Shown in pieces: positions 16,717 to 25,970 of a DNA stretch of 40,441 nucleotides. The notes under the pieces were generated by a model. It was given only the letters and a program-made list of their open reading frames with translations. It made no database searches and was not told the origin of the DNA. Source of the DNA: Gammaproteobacteria bacterium (GTDB lineage Bacteria; Pseudomonadota; Gammaproteobacteria; Ga0077536); assembly GCA_009692365.1 (NCBI GenBank), contig SHZJ01000032.1, positions 1-40,441 of the forward strand. The letters are read 5' to 3'. Made by a program: the position numbers and the translations under genes. Position 1 is the first letter of the stretch. Each line of letters opens with the position of its first letter.

Positions 16717-17938
16717 CCGGGCTGTCCGCGTCGTCTTGGCACTGCGTCAGGAGTGCTATCCGGGCGTGGCGAATGGCGTCTTTCAGCGCGGAGCCGGCGG
16801 GGTGTTGCGCCACCAGCGCGGGGATATCCAGGGTGCGAATCCGCGCCAAGGCGCAGCGCAGCCGCAGCGCCTGTGGGTAGGGTGCCTCTTCGCGCCCTAG
16901 CCGGCCGGTGATGTCGATGAGACACGCCAGCAAAATATCCTCAAAGCGCTCGGGGCGACGCAGCGCATCGAGCCCCTCGAGCAAATCCAGCAGCTGGTCT
17001 GGGCGTAGCGTCAGCGCCCGATGGACGGTGATGTGGTGCCGCGCCACGAGCACCGCCAACTCCCGGAAAGCCTGCGGCGCACGCAGCCGCGCAGAGATAT
17101 TTTCCGCTAGGCGCGCGCCGGTTTCGGCGTGCCCATGATGGCCGGGCAGCAACGCTTGCGGGGTGAGCGCTTTGCCCACATCGTGCAGCAACACGGCGTA
17201 GCGCACCGTCTTGACTGCCGCTCGCCGCACGCATTGCCTGAGGGTCAGGAGCAGGTGTGCGCCGCAGTCGATTTCTGGGTGATGCTGGGCCGGTTGGGGC
17301 ACGCCAAACAGCGCGTCCACTTCTGGGAGCACGGCATTTAACGCGCCACTGTCACGCAGTACCTCAATAAAACGCCACGGAAAATTTTCGTCCAGCGCGC
17401 GCTCGAGTTCGCGCCATACCCGCTCCGGCGGCAGCGTTGCGAGTTCGCCGCTCTGGACGATTTCGCGCATCAGGCTGCAGGTTTCTGGCGCCACCACGAA
17501 ACCCAGACGCGCTGCGAAACGCGCGACGCGCAGGACCCGCAGCGGGTCTTCTACGAAGGCCGCAGTGACATGCCGAAGCACGCCGGCCGCGAGGTCGCGT
17601 TGCCCCCCGTAGGGGTCGATAATTTGCCCTTCCTCGTCCTCGGCCATGGCGTTGATAGTGAGGTCGCGACGGGCCAGATCCGCCACCAGAGAAACCGCCT
17701 GCGAGGCGTCGAACTCGAACCCCTTGTAGCCCGTGCCGCGCTTGCGCTCGGTGCGGGCCAGCGCGTATTCCTCGTGGGTCTGGGGGTGCAAATACACGGG
17801 AAAATCCTGGCCGACTTGACGATAGCCCAGGGCCAGCAATTGCGCGGGGCTGGCGCCCACGACCACCCAGTCGCAGTCTGCGCTGGCGCGCCCCAGCAGA
17901 CGATCGCGAACCACCCCACCAACTTTATAAATTTTCAC
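16703..17938 (-). CDS. cca: CCA-adding tRNA nucleotidyltransferase (multifunctional, with HD domain)
   Basis: Adds or repairs the 3' CCA of tRNAs without a nucleic-acid template. At 411 residues it matches the gammaproteobacterial class II enzyme. The N-terminal KVGGVVRDRLLG and metal-binding D21-C-D23 (DCDWVVVG) are followed by RRDLTINAMA (91-100), DPYGGQRDL, RVLRVARFAARLG and ERVWRELERAL. The C-terminal HD domain (LLHDVGKA, H252-D253) gives phosphatase and phosphodiesterase activity in E. coli. ATG 17938. The tRNA at 6212 encodes its own CCA, so the main role here is repair. It lies downstream of the NDUFA9-like gene on the same strand and converges with msrA. Confidence 0.96.
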   Translation of the reverse strand: MKIYKVGGVVRDRLLGRASADCDWVVVGASPAQLLALGYRQVGQDFPVYLHPQTHEEYALARTERKRGTGYKGFEFDASQAVSLVADLARRDLTINAMAEDEEGQIIDPYGGQRDLAAGVLRHVTAAFVEDPLRVLRVARFAARLGFVVAPETCSLMREIVQSGELATLPPERVWRELERALDENFPWRFIEVLRDSGALNAVLPEVDALFGVPQPAQHHPEIDCGAHLLLTLRQCVRRAAVKTVRYAVLLHDVGKALTPQALLPGHHGHAETGARLAENISARLRAPQAFRELAVLVARHHITVHRALTLRPDQLLDLLEGLDALRRPERFEDILLACLIDITGRLGREEAPYPQALRLRCALARIRTLDIPALVAQHPAGSALKDAIRHARIALLTQCQDDADSPVISD

Positions 17939-17965
17939 GCGCCACCGTTTGCCGGCACCAGCCCG

Positions 17966-18922
17966 TTAGCGCCGCGCGCGCTGGCGCAGGTCGTCGTAGC
18001 GTGCGCGTTCACCCGTCCCGCTGAGATAGCCCGGCACGATGGCGGCGAGCGGCGTGGCGGCAATTCGCAGGGTTCTCAGCCCGTCAACCCCCGGCGGCAG
18101 GACGCTGTCCAGCGCTGCGGAACGCAGGTTGTCCCGCGAGAAGGGTTTGCCCGGCAGGTGTTCCATGACCTCGGCCAGCACGCGCGATAAGCGGCTCCCC
18201 AGCGGCAGAATGAGGCGGCGGCGCCCGCGCAGGTGTACCCCGTAGCGCACAATCTCCAACAGACTCAGCACCGCCGGGCCACCCAACGAGTAGTCCTGTC
18301 CGATGGTCGATTTGTCGTCCAGCGCGGTGATAAAAGCGGCTGCCACATCCCCGACATACACCGGCTGGAAGCGGGCCGCCGCGCAGGCGAGGGGCAGGAT
18401 GGGGGCGAGGCTCAGGAGTTGGTCGAAACGAACGAACAAACCATCCCCTGGCCCGAAGATGAGCGAGGGACGAAAAATCGTACTCTGCAGCGCGCTGGCC
18501 GCCCGCACCAGCTTTTCAGCGTCCCCTTTGGTGCGCAAATAGTGGCTAGGGGCGCCAGAGGCCGCGTTGAGCGCGCTCATATGCAAATACCGCCCAACCC
18601 CCGCCGTCGCGCAGGCGGCGATTACGCACTGGGTAAGTTCGACATGGGCCCGCTGAAAGCCGGTTCCGCGGTCGCCTTTTTCGTTCAGGATCCCCACGAG
18701 GTTAATCACTGCGTCCGTGCCGCGGAGCGCCGCAGCGAGTGCCGCCGGCGCATAGACATCGCACTCAACGCACTCGGTGGCGGGTAAGGGCCACAGTTCC
18801 CGGGCGTGGTTGCGCGCGCGGGTCAGCACCCGCACGGCCCAACCGGCGCGGGCCAGTTGCTCACACAAGGCCCGACCGACAAAACCCGATCCGCCGAGGA
18901 CCGCAATAGATTTGTGCTGCAT
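17966..18922 (-). CDS. NDUFA9-like NAD(P)-binding SDR-type protein
   Basis: A 318-residue atypical SDR similar to the complex I accessory subunit NDUFA9 and to bacterial complex I NAD(P)H-binding-like proteins. The Rossmann loop is VLGGSGFVGRALCEQLA (8-24). DAVINLVGILNE, YLHMSALNA, YLRTKGDAEKLVRA and TIFRPSLIFGPGDGLF are characteristic, as is QPVYVGDVAAAF. The classical YxxxK pair is replaced by Y-L-R-T-K. ATG 18922 follows AGGAG by nine bases, so it is preferred over an in-frame start eight residues upstream. It probably forms a unit with cca (28-bp gap). The substrate is unknown. No complex I genes are in the window. Confidence 0.87.
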   Translation of the reverse strand: MQHKSIAVLGGSGFVGRALCEQLARAGWAVRVLTRARNHARELWPLPATECVECDVYAPAALAAALRGTDAVINLVGILNEKGDRGTGFQRAHVELTQCVIAACATAGVGRYLHMSALNAASGAPSHYLRTKGDAEKLVRAASALQSTIFRPSLIFGPGDGLFVRFDQLLSLAPILPLACAAARFQPVYVGDVAAAFITALDDKSTIGQDYSLGGPAVLSLLEIVRYGVHLRGRRRLILPLGSRLSRVLAEVMEHLPGKPFSRDNLRSAALDSVLPPGVDGLRTLRIAATPLAAIVPGYLSGTGERARYDDLRQRARR

Positions 18923-18962
18923 GGTCAATCGCTCCTGCGCCGGCAACCGACGCGCGCCGCCT

Positions 18963-20891
18963 TTAACAATGGTCTACCTGCCCCGCCGCGGTGAACGCTG
19001 TGAGTTCGCTGGACAGGCGGCTGATACTCATGCCGAGATGTTTTTCATAAATTGCCGCGTAGAACAAGGCGCGGCGGACATAGGCTTCGGTTTCGGGAAA
19101 CGGGATGCTCTCTACCCACAGGTCGGCGGGCGTGCAACTGTGCCGCGGCAACCAAGATTTTACCCGGCCCGGCCCCGCATTGTAGGCCGCGGCGGCCAGC
19201 GCAAAATTGCTCTCGAATTGGCCCATCACTTGGCGCAGATAGGCGCTACCCAACTGGATATTTTTAGCCGGTACGAGGACATCGTCGGGGTCGTTTAGGG
19301 GAATTCCCGTGCGGCGGGCGGTTTCTGCAGCCGTCGCCGGCATCAACTGCATGAGGCCTAAAGCCCCGGCGGGCGAGCGGGCGTTGAGGACGAAGGCGCT
19401 TTCCCCGCGGATGATGCTGTAAACCCGCGCCGGGGACATGTCGCGCTGCTCCGCGGCGGCCAGCACTTGGTCTTTGAACAGGATCGGAAAGCGCACGGTG
19501 AGGTCGCCGTAGGATTCAATTTTGCCCAATGCGGCGATCGCCCGATCAAACCAGCCCCACTCGTAGGCCAGACGCGCCGCGACTTCGACTTCTCGGCGCG
19601 AGAGTTGGTCTAAGGTCCAACGCCACTCGCGCAGCGATTCGTCTTGGAGACCTAGTTGCTCAAACTCGCGCGCGTGGGCGATGCCCGGCACGGCGTTGAT
19701 GGCCCGGCTTTCGCGGGGCAGCGGGGCCGTCGGGTGGTCGCTCAGCGTGTAGGCAAGCTGCAGGCGATCGCTCGCCAGAAAGCCGAAATAGTCGCGCTCT
19801 TTGGCCAGTTCGGCGAAGGCTGCCTTGGCCGGTTCGTGACGCCCCAATTCGGCCAGCGCCCGCGCATGCCAGTAAGCCAGCCGCAGACGGTTGGTGGGGG
19901 TGACCGGGTTATTGCTGGTCCAACGCTCGAGCCGGGTCCAATCCCGAGTACTCAGGGCTGCCCGCAGGCTCACCCGTTCTAAGACGGCGTCCGCACGGTG
20001 GCGCGGGACTTCGTCCAGCATCGCCAATGCGCTGGGGTTTTTCTGGGCAATTCCCGCCAACGCGATCGTGCGCAGCAGGATTGCGCGGCCGTCCGCCGAG
20101 TAGGCGTGGTGCTGGCGCGCGCTGTGCCACAGCGCACGGGCGCGGGTGGCGTCGCGGGCAGCTAATTGGACGATGGCGTAGCCGATGAGCACGCGGTTGG
20201 CGCGCGAATCGGCGCGCAGTTCGGGTATTTGCGCGGCGTCCTCGGGGTGTTTTTCGAGCTTAGAGACCAACGCGGCACGGCCGGGCGCGGTGGGGGGAAC
20301 AAACGTGCGCAGCAGGTAGCCGGCGAACTGCGGGAGATTCGCTCCCAGCGCGAGCCACACCCGCTCACGGACCACGGCGGCGGGCAGTCCGCCCTGCTGG
20401 TGGAGGGTCGTGAACACCGGTTCACAGGCGGCCGACTGGGATTTGGGCTGCAACCACAGCAGTTCGGCCAGTTTGTTCATGCGCCGTAGCTGCCCTAGTT
20501 CGAGCTTCGCGCGGAGCGAGATGCAGGCCGAATCCCCGTCAGGGGTGGTCTGATAGAAATGGTCGTACAGCGCCCATTGATGCTGCCGCGCCAGTTCGCG
20601 CAGCCAAGCCTCGCGCAGTTTCGCCGCCAGATAAGTATTGCGATGGGCGTCGAGAAAGTCCTGCACTGGTCCCACCGGCAACGCCTCGAGGTCGCGGCGC
20701 AAATCTTCAAACTGCAAATAGGGATACAGCAAGTAGCCCTCTAAGCCGCGCGCCAGCGCCGCGGCCCGGGGGCCGTCGACCCGCGCCTCGGCATAGGCGA
20801 GTTTGAAGCGGGCACGCTCGTCGCTACCGGCTTGCGCAGGCAGGGCGCAGGCAAGCGACAATAGGAGCGCAGGCAGGAGGCAAGAATTCAT
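18963..20891 (-). CDS. slt: Soluble lytic murein transglycosylase
   Basis: Cleaves peptidoglycan glycan strands with formation of 1,6-anhydromuropeptides in the periplasm. A signal peptide is clear (MNSCLLPALLLSLACALPAQA). A long alpha-superhelical domain spans residues 25 to about 470, followed by the SLT catalytic domain: SIIRGESAFVLNARSPAGALGL with catalytic E497, then MQLMPATAAETA, NIQLGSAYLRQVM and LAAAAYNAGPGRVKSWL. Length (642) is close to E. coli Slt70 (645 precursor). The signal sequence contains a Cys, but no good lipobox is formed, so it is read as a soluble protein. It follows the NDUFA9-like gene's start by 40 bp on the same strand. Confidence 0.94.
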   Translation of the reverse strand: MNSCLLPALLLSLACALPAQAGSDERARFKLAYAEARVDGPRAAALARGLEGYLLYPYLQFEDLRRDLEALPVGPVQDFLDAHRNTYLAAKLREAWLRELARQHQWALYDHFYQTTPDGDSACISLRAKLELGQLRRMNKLAELLWLQPKSQSAACEPVFTTLHQQGGLPAAVVRERVWLALGANLPQFAGYLLRTFVPPTAPGRAALVSKLEKHPEDAAQIPELRADSRANRVLIGYAIVQLAARDATRARALWHSARQHHAYSADGRAILLRTIALAGIAQKNPSALAMLDEVPRHRADAVLERVSLRAALSTRDWTRLERWTSNNPVTPTNRLRLAYWHARALAELGRHEPAKAAFAELAKERDYFGFLASDRLQLAYTLSDHPTAPLPRESRAINAVPGIAHAREFEQLGLQDESLREWRWTLDQLSRREVEVAARLAYEWGWFDRAIAALGKIESYGDLTVRFPILFKDQVLAAAEQRDMSPARVYSIIRGESAFVLNARSPAGALGLMQLMPATAAETARRTGIPLNDPDDVLVPAKNIQLGSAYLRQVMGQFESNFALAAAAYNAGPGRVKSWLPRHSCTPADLWVESIPFPETEAYVRRALFYAAIYEKHLGMSISRLSSELTAFTAAGQVDHC

Positions 20892-20965
20892 GGGGCTTCC
20901 TAATTGTCGCCAGTGCTAGGAGCATAAGCAACGATTCTTCCGAACCACCGCGCGCGAGGCGTTCT

Positions 20966-21544
20966 ATGACTGATAAACCCATCCCCGAAGCGAGTTTCCC
21001 GGCCTTGGCCGCACTGGTGCGGGCGCGCCGCACGGTCCACGAATTCACCAGCGAGATCCCGCCGCGCGAGTTGATCCTCAGCGCCTTGGATGCGGCCCGC
21101 TGGGCGCCTAATCATCACCGTACCGAGCCGTGGCGCTTTTATTTGGTGGGGCCGGCCACCGCAGAGCACATCAGTGTGCTGAACGCGGAAATCGTCCGGC
21201 GCAAAAGCGGGGAGGCGGCGGCCAACGCCAAACTGCGTCGCTGGCGCGCCATGCCGGGCTGGCTGGCCGTGACCTGCGGGCGTCATGAAGACCCCGCCCG
21301 CGAACGCGAAGACTACGCGGCCTGCTGTTGTGCCGTGCAGAATTTTCTGCTGCTGCTGTGGGAGGCCGGCGTTGGCAGCAAATGGTCGACCGGCAAGGTG
21401 ACGCGCGAGACAGCCTATCTGGCGGCCCTAGGGGCCGATCCGGCGCACGAATTCAGCGTCGGCATTATCTGGTATGGCTACCCCGAAGTTGTGCCGGCGC
21501 AGACCCGCCCGGCGCTGGCAACGGCTTTGCGCGAACTCGCCTAA
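20966..21544 (+). CDS. Nitroreductase family protein
   Basis: A 192-residue FMN-dependent nitroreductase-fold protein. It has the N-terminal RRTVHEFTSEIPPRELILSAL (FMN-binding arginines), AARWAPNHHRTEPWRFYLVG (a common block in this family) and a C-terminal DPAHEFSVGIIWYGYP block. A run of cysteines occurs in YAACCCAVQNFLLLLWEAGVG, which may be structural. Substrates of this family range from quinones to nitro compounds; none can be assigned. ATG 20966 is divergent from slt (75-bp gap). A GC-rich inverted sequence lies after the stop (about 21565-21600). Confidence 0.88.
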   Translation: MTDKPIPEASFPALAALVRARRTVHEFTSEIPPRELILSALDAARWAPNHHRTEPWRFYLVGPATAEHISVLNAEIVRRKSGEAAANAKLRRWRAMPGWLAVTCGRHEDPAREREDYAACCCAVQNFLLLLWEAGVGSKWSTGKVTRETAYLAALGADPAHEFSVGIIWYGYPEVVPAQTRPALATALRELA

Positions 21545-21641
21545 GCCCCGGCACCCGAGCGCGCCCGCCCCCGCCCTTTGTGGGAGGATAGGCGGGGCGC
21601 CCCGCGGCGCGCGCATCAGGTCAAGTCAAAGGAGAGTTGTT

Positions 21642-21926
21642 ATGCCACAGGCACGCTGGAATGGGACGGTCATCGCAGAGTCGGCCCATTGTGAAATGGT
21701 GGAGGGCAATCACTACTTTCCGCCCGCCGCGCTCAAGCGGGATTTTGTGCAGGCCAGCGACACCCACACCGTATGCGGCTGGAAAGGTAAAGCCAGCTAC
21801 TACGATGTGGTGGTCAACGGGCAGGTTAATCGTGACGCCTGCTGGTATTACCCAGATTGCAAACCCGACGCCAAGCACATTGAAGGCTACGTGGCCTTCT
21901 GGCGCGGCGTGGAGATCAGCGCTTAA
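21642..21926 (+). CDS. DUF427 domain-containing protein
   Basis: A 94-residue DUF427 protein (PF04248). Family features are VIAESAHCEMVEGNHYFPP (10-28), then THTVCGWKGKASYYDV (42-57) and ACWYYPDCKPDAKHIEGYVAFW. The function of the family is unknown. ATG 21642 follows a very good Shine-Dalgarno (AAGGAG at about 21628-21633), so expression is probably high. The stop overlaps the convergent hemH gene by 4 bp. Confidence 0.9.
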   Translation: MPQARWNGTVIAESAHCEMVEGNHYFPPAALKRDFVQASDTHTVCGWKGKASYYDVVVNGQVNRDACWYYPDCKPDAKHIEGYVAFWRGVEISA

Positions 21927-23014
21927 GCACTTGCACCGAGTGCCTGCGCACGGCTGCGGGCAGCGGCGCCCGCCGCGGTGACACTGGGCGCCGGCCAACC
22001 TTGGGTATGCCGCAACACGAGGCCGGCTAAGGCGTCGATGTGGTCTGTGCGCTCGTTGAGCGCCGGAATGTAGCGCAGTTCGTGGCCGCCAGCGGCCTCG
22101 AACAACTCGCGATACTGGACGGCAATTTCTTCGAGGGTCTCCAGACAATCGGCCGCAAAGCCGGGACACACGACGTCAATGGTGCCCACGCCCTCCCGCG
22201 CTAACTGTCCGAGCGTGATGTCGGTATAGGGTTCCAGCCATTTTTCGCGCCCGAAGCGCGACTGAAACGTAATCAACCACTCGGCAGGGCCTAATCCCAG
22301 GCGCTCAGCGAGCAGGCGGGCGGTGGCCTGACAGTGGCAAAAATAGGGGTCGCCCGCCAAAAAATATCGCCGCGGAATGCCGTGAAAGGACATCATCAGG
22401 CGCTCACCGCTGCCGTTGCGCGCGCGAAATTCCCGCACGCTGGCGGCCAGCGCGTCGAGATAGGCGTCGTCGGTGTGGTAGTCCATCACCGTGCGTAGGG
22501 CCGGGACCCAGCGCCATTGGCGCAACTCCGCACTCACCGCATCGATCACCGAAGCCGTAGCGGGCGCCGAATACTGTGGGTAGAGCGGTAAGACCAAAAT
22601 GTGTCGAACATTCGCGGCGGCCAATTCGCGCAGCGCGCTGGCGATGGACGGCTGGCCGTAGCGCATGCCCAAGGCCACGTTAAATTGGCCGGGTGCAAGA
22701 CCCTCCAGGTGCTGGGCGAGTGCGCTGCGCTGGAGCTGCGAATTGACCATCAGCGGCGAGCCTTCGGCACCCCAAATTTTGGCATAAGCCCGCGCTGACC
22801 GGCGCGGCCGAAGGTTTAAAATTATCCCGTGGAGGATGGGCATCCAGAGCACCCGGGGGAGTTCGATGACGCGCGGGTCGGCCAAAAATTCGGCCAGATA
22901 AGTGCGCACGGCGCTGGCCGTAGGTGCCTGCGGTGTCCCCAAATTGCACAGTAAAATGCCCAGCGGGGTGGCCGACCCATGCGCAAAATTTGCGGTGCCA
23001 TGGTAGTTCGCCAT
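21923..23014 (-). CDS. hemH: Ferrochelatase HemH
   Basis: Inserts Fe2+ into protoporphyrin IX, the last step of haem b synthesis. The 363-residue protein has GILLCNLGTPQAPT at the N-terminus, YAKIWGAEGSPLM (77-89), LPLYPQYSAPATAS, the catalytic histidine in MMSFHGIPRRY (H211) and the FQSRFGREKWLEPYTD block with the conserved acidic residues. There is no cysteine cluster for a [2Fe-2S] centre. Residues after about 330 form an Ala-rich tail that is not conserved. ATG 23014 is supported by the position of the first strand. It is divergent from the cupin gene (75 bp). Confidence 0.95.
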   Translation of the reverse strand: MANYHGTANFAHGSATPLGILLCNLGTPQAPTASAVRTYLAEFLADPRVIELPRVLWMPILHGIILNLRPRRSARAYAKIWGAEGSPLMVNSQLQRSALAQHLEGLAPGQFNVALGMRYGQPSIASALRELAAANVRHILVLPLYPQYSAPATASVIDAVSAELRQWRWVPALRTVMDYHTDDAYLDALAASVREFRARNGSGERLMMSFHGIPRRYFLAGDPYFCHCQATARLLAERLGLGPAEWLITFQSRFGREKWLEPYTDITLGQLAREGVGTIDVVCPGFAADCLETLEEIAVQYRELFEAAGGHELRYIPALNERTDHIDALAGLVLRHTQGWPAPSVTAAGAAARSRAQALGASA

Positions 23015-23089
23015 CTGCGATCTGCTCCTGTTTTAACGATCCGCAGCCACCCATCGTGGCCGCTGGGCTGACGGATAGAGGTCGAGACC

Positions 23090-23449
23090 ATGCTGATTAA
23101 ACACCCCGCGCAAGTGCCGGCCTTCGTTGCTAACGATGGCTGCCTCATCCGCGAATTGCTGCACCCCGCACACGGGGATTGTGACCTCGCCTACTCGCTC
23201 GCACTGGCCGAAGTGGCGGTGGGGGCGGCCAGTTATCGCCATCGCTTGGCGCAAACCGAAGTCTATTTCATTGTCGCCGGTGAGGGCGAACTCCACATCG
23301 ATGCACGGTCCGCCCGGCTCACCGCGGGTGATACGGCGCTCATTCCGGCCGGCGCCGAGCAGTGGATCGAAAATTGCGGGAACGAGGTTCTGCAGTTTTT
23401 GGCGCTTGTCAGTCCGCCCTGGTGCGCCGCCGCCGACCAGCGCACGTGA
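23090..23449 (+). CDS. Cupin domain-containing protein
   Basis: A 119-residue single-domain cupin. The first motif is ASYRHRLAQTEVYFIVAGEGEL (about 47-68), close to the classical GX5HXHX3-4EX6G; the second is GDTALIPAGAEQWIEN (80-95), in which the usual metal-binding His is missing, so metal binding may be altered. Single-domain cupins include isomerases, dioxygenases and binding proteins; no substrate can be inferred. GAGGT precedes ATG 23090 by about 7 bases. Its stop lies 8 bp from that of the convergent permease gene. Confidence 0.85.
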   Translation: MLIKHPAQVPAFVANDGCLIRELLHPAHGDCDLAYSLALAEVAVGAASYRHRLAQTEVYFIVAGEGELHIDARSARLTAGDTALIPAGAEQWIENCGNEVLQFLALVSPPWCAAADQRT

Positions 23450-23456
23450 GCCACGC

Positions 23457-25970
23457 CTAGAGCTTGCGCAACGCGGTGCTGACCGGTTCGCGCAGCGCGC
23501 CCAGCACCGCGTACAGTCCCACCGCGACGATCGCCGCCAGCCCCGCCAGAATTCCCCAGCCGATGACCGCCGGTTGCACGACATACTCGATGTGCAGCAC
23601 TTGGCGCGCAATCAGCCAGCCGCCAAAACCTGCCCCCACCCCGCCAACCAGACCCGCGCACAGCCCGACCGCGGCGAATTCGATGGCGACCGCGGACGCG
23701 ATAAGCCGTCGCGGCGCACCCAGAGTTTTTAGAATAACGGCGTCGTAAATACGGTCGGCTTGGGTTGCGCGTAGCGCTGCGACCAGCACAATAACCCCCG
23801 CCGCGAGCGTGAAAAGAAACACGAACTGCACGGCGTCTGCCACGCGCGCCATGATGTTTCGCACTTGCGCGAGCAGCGCCCCAACGTCGATAACCGTGAT
23901 ATTGGGAAAAACGCCGACCAGTTCGCGCAGCAGCGTGGGGTGGTCCGGCGGGAGCCGAAAACTCGTGATAAAAGTGGTCGGTTGGTGCCCCAGCAGACTC
24001 ACCGGAGAGACGACAAAAAAATTCACCTGCATGGAGTCCCACGCGACTTCGCGCAAGCTGGTCACGCTGGCCTCGACTTCTTGGTCGGCGATGCTAAAAC
24101 GTAGTTTGTCCCCTAGTTTGATCCCCAGTCGCTTCGCCAATTCTACTTCGACGGAAAATTGCGGGCCCGCCGCTGCGCCCCAGAAACTGCCGGCCACGAT
24201 GCGATTGTCGGCGCGCACCGCGTGGCTCCAGGACAGATTGAACTCCCGATCGACCAGCCTTTTGGCCCGTGGGTCGGGGTAGGTGTCGGGACCGACGGGC
24301 CGCCCCGCGATGGCGACCAAGCGCCCTCTGACCATCGGGTAGAGCGCGGTCTCCGGCAGTTGATGGGTGGTAAAAAATGCCTGTAGCGCGGCCACTTGTG
24401 CGGGCTGAATGTTGACCAAAAACTGGTCCGGGGTGCTGGCCGGCAGGGTTTCTTGCCAGCGTAACAGCAGATCGCTGCGCAGCAGACCCAGCAGCAGCAG
24501 CGCCATGATGCCGAGCCCCAAGGCGGTGATTTGCCACACGCTCTGGTGGCGCCGGCGCGCGAGATTGGCCAGACCCGAACGCCAAGCGATACCCGCTTGA
24601 CCGCGCAACGCGCCCAGCAGCGTCACCAGCCCCAAGCCGGCACCGGCCAGCAGGCACAACACCCCGCCAAAGCCCAGCAGGGCCCAGGCCGTGAGGCGCC
24701 AGTCGCCGCTGTCCCAGGGCGCGAGTAGCACCAGCGCGACGAGCGCGTAAACCCCGCTCACCAGCGGGCGGGTGCCGGGCACTTGCGTGTCTTGGCGCAG
24801 AATTCTCGCCGGCGGCACCTGACGCAGCGCCACCAGTGGGGCCAGCCCAAAGCCAGCTACCGCGATGACGCCGGCCATAAAGCCCCGCGCGACGCCAGCC
24901 CAACCGGGCGGCGGCAACACGCCTTGGGTCCAGCCCCGCAGCGCGGCGGCGAGGATATTTTGGGCGCCGTAGCCTAAGCCCGCGCCGAGCGCGGAGGCGG
25001 TCAGCGCCAACAGCACCAGTTCGCCGATCACCAAGAGCAGGACTTGGCGGCGGCTGGCGCCAAACGTCCGTAGCAGGGCCACGGTGTCTAGGCGTTCGCC
25101 AGCGTAGCTGCGCGCGGCCAGCAGGATGGCGATGCCGGCCAAGGTGGTGGCGGTCAGCGCGGCCAGGCCGAGAAATTGCTCCGCATGCGTGAGCGCGGCA
25201 CGGATTTCCGGACGCGCGTCGGCGGGTGAGAGAAAGCGGGCATGGCGGTCGAGCGGCGCGGTGCTGCGGAACGCGGCGAGCGCGGCGCGCGGGCCGGCGA
25301 GCAACAAGCTGTGTTGCACCCGCGAACCGGGCGCTATGAGACGGGTCGCCGGGAGTGATTCGAGGTTGATGAGGACCCGCGGCGCAAGCGCAAAAAACTC
25401 CCCCGCGCGGTCAGGTTCTAGCAGCAACAAGCGCGTGAGGGTAAAGCTTGCCTCGCCGATGCCAATTTTGGCGCCGAGGGTCACTCCCAGCAGGCCCGGC
25501 AGACGGGCATCGACCCAGACCTCCCCCGGGGCCGGCAGGGCCGTTGCAACGTGGTCCACGCCGTCCACCGTGTCCCTCACGATTAAACTCCCGCGCAGCG
25601 GATAGCCAGCATCCACCGCCTTCAACTCGCCCAACTGCAGGTTCTCACCCGCGCTCAGCATGGTGCGCAGCGTGAGGAAGCGGGCGGTGCGCAGCCCGCC
25701 TGCCCGAGCGAGTTCGGTGAGTTTGGGGGCCAGTGCCTCGCTGGAGACCACCGCCAAATCCGCCGCCAGCAGCGCGTGAGATTGCTCGTCGAGCGCGCCG
25801 CGCACCCGGGCGGTGAAAGTGCTCACGGCGGTGATGCTGGCCACCGCGATGACCACCGCCAGCCCGATCACCAAAAACTGGGCGCTGCGGATATCTCGCC
25901 GGAAAAAGCGCCCGGCGAGCCACAGCGTGGCAAGCGCAGGGGAGCCGGCGGGCCCCTTAACTTCACGCAT
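23457..25970 (-). CDS. ABC transporter permease of the YbbP/FtsX type
   Basis: An 837-residue membrane protein of the FtsX/MacB fold with two FtsX units. The first transmembrane segment is near residues 33-55, followed by a large periplasmic domain. Helices cluster around 265-350 and a long central set follows. The C-terminal FtsX unit has AALRATQADRIYDAVILKTLGAPRR, the conserved coupling segment. The partner ATPase precedes it (8-bp overlap). In E. coli, ybbA-ybbP lies divergent from tesA, as here. The substrate is unknown; members are often proposed to act in lipid or lipoprotein handling. Length is close to YbbP (about 800). Confidence 0.92.
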   Translation of the reverse strand: MREVKGPAGSPALATLWLAGRFFRRDIRSAQFLVIGLAVVIAVASITAVSTFTARVRGALDEQSHALLAADLAVVSSEALAPKLTELARAGGLRTARFLTLRTMLSAGENLQLGELKAVDAGYPLRGSLIVRDTVDGVDHVATALPAPGEVWVDARLPGLLGVTLGAKIGIGEASFTLTRLLLLEPDRAGEFFALAPRVLINLESLPATRLIAPGSRVQHSLLLAGPRAALAAFRSTAPLDRHARFLSPADARPEIRAALTHAEQFLGLAALTATTLAGIAILLAARSYAGERLDTVALLRTFGASRRQVLLLVIGELVLLALTASALGAGLGYGAQNILAAALRGWTQGVLPPPGWAGVARGFMAGVIAVAGFGLAPLVALRQVPPARILRQDTQVPGTRPLVSGVYALVALVLLAPWDSGDWRLTAWALLGFGGVLCLLAGAGLGLVTLLGALRGQAGIAWRSGLANLARRRHQSVWQITALGLGIMALLLLGLLRSDLLLRWQETLPASTPDQFLVNIQPAQVAALQAFFTTHQLPETALYPMVRGRLVAIAGRPVGPDTYPDPRAKRLVDREFNLSWSHAVRADNRIVAGSFWGAAAGPQFSVEVELAKRLGIKLGDKLRFSIADQEVEASVTSLREVAWDSMQVNFFVVSPVSLLGHQPTTFITSFRLPPDHPTLLRELVGVFPNITVIDVGALLAQVRNIMARVADAVQFVFLFTLAAGVIVLVAALRATQADRIYDAVILKTLGAPRRLIASAVAIEFAAVGLCAGLVGGVGAGFGGWLIARQVLHIEYVVQPAVIGWGILAGLAAIVAVGLYAVLGALREPVSTALRKL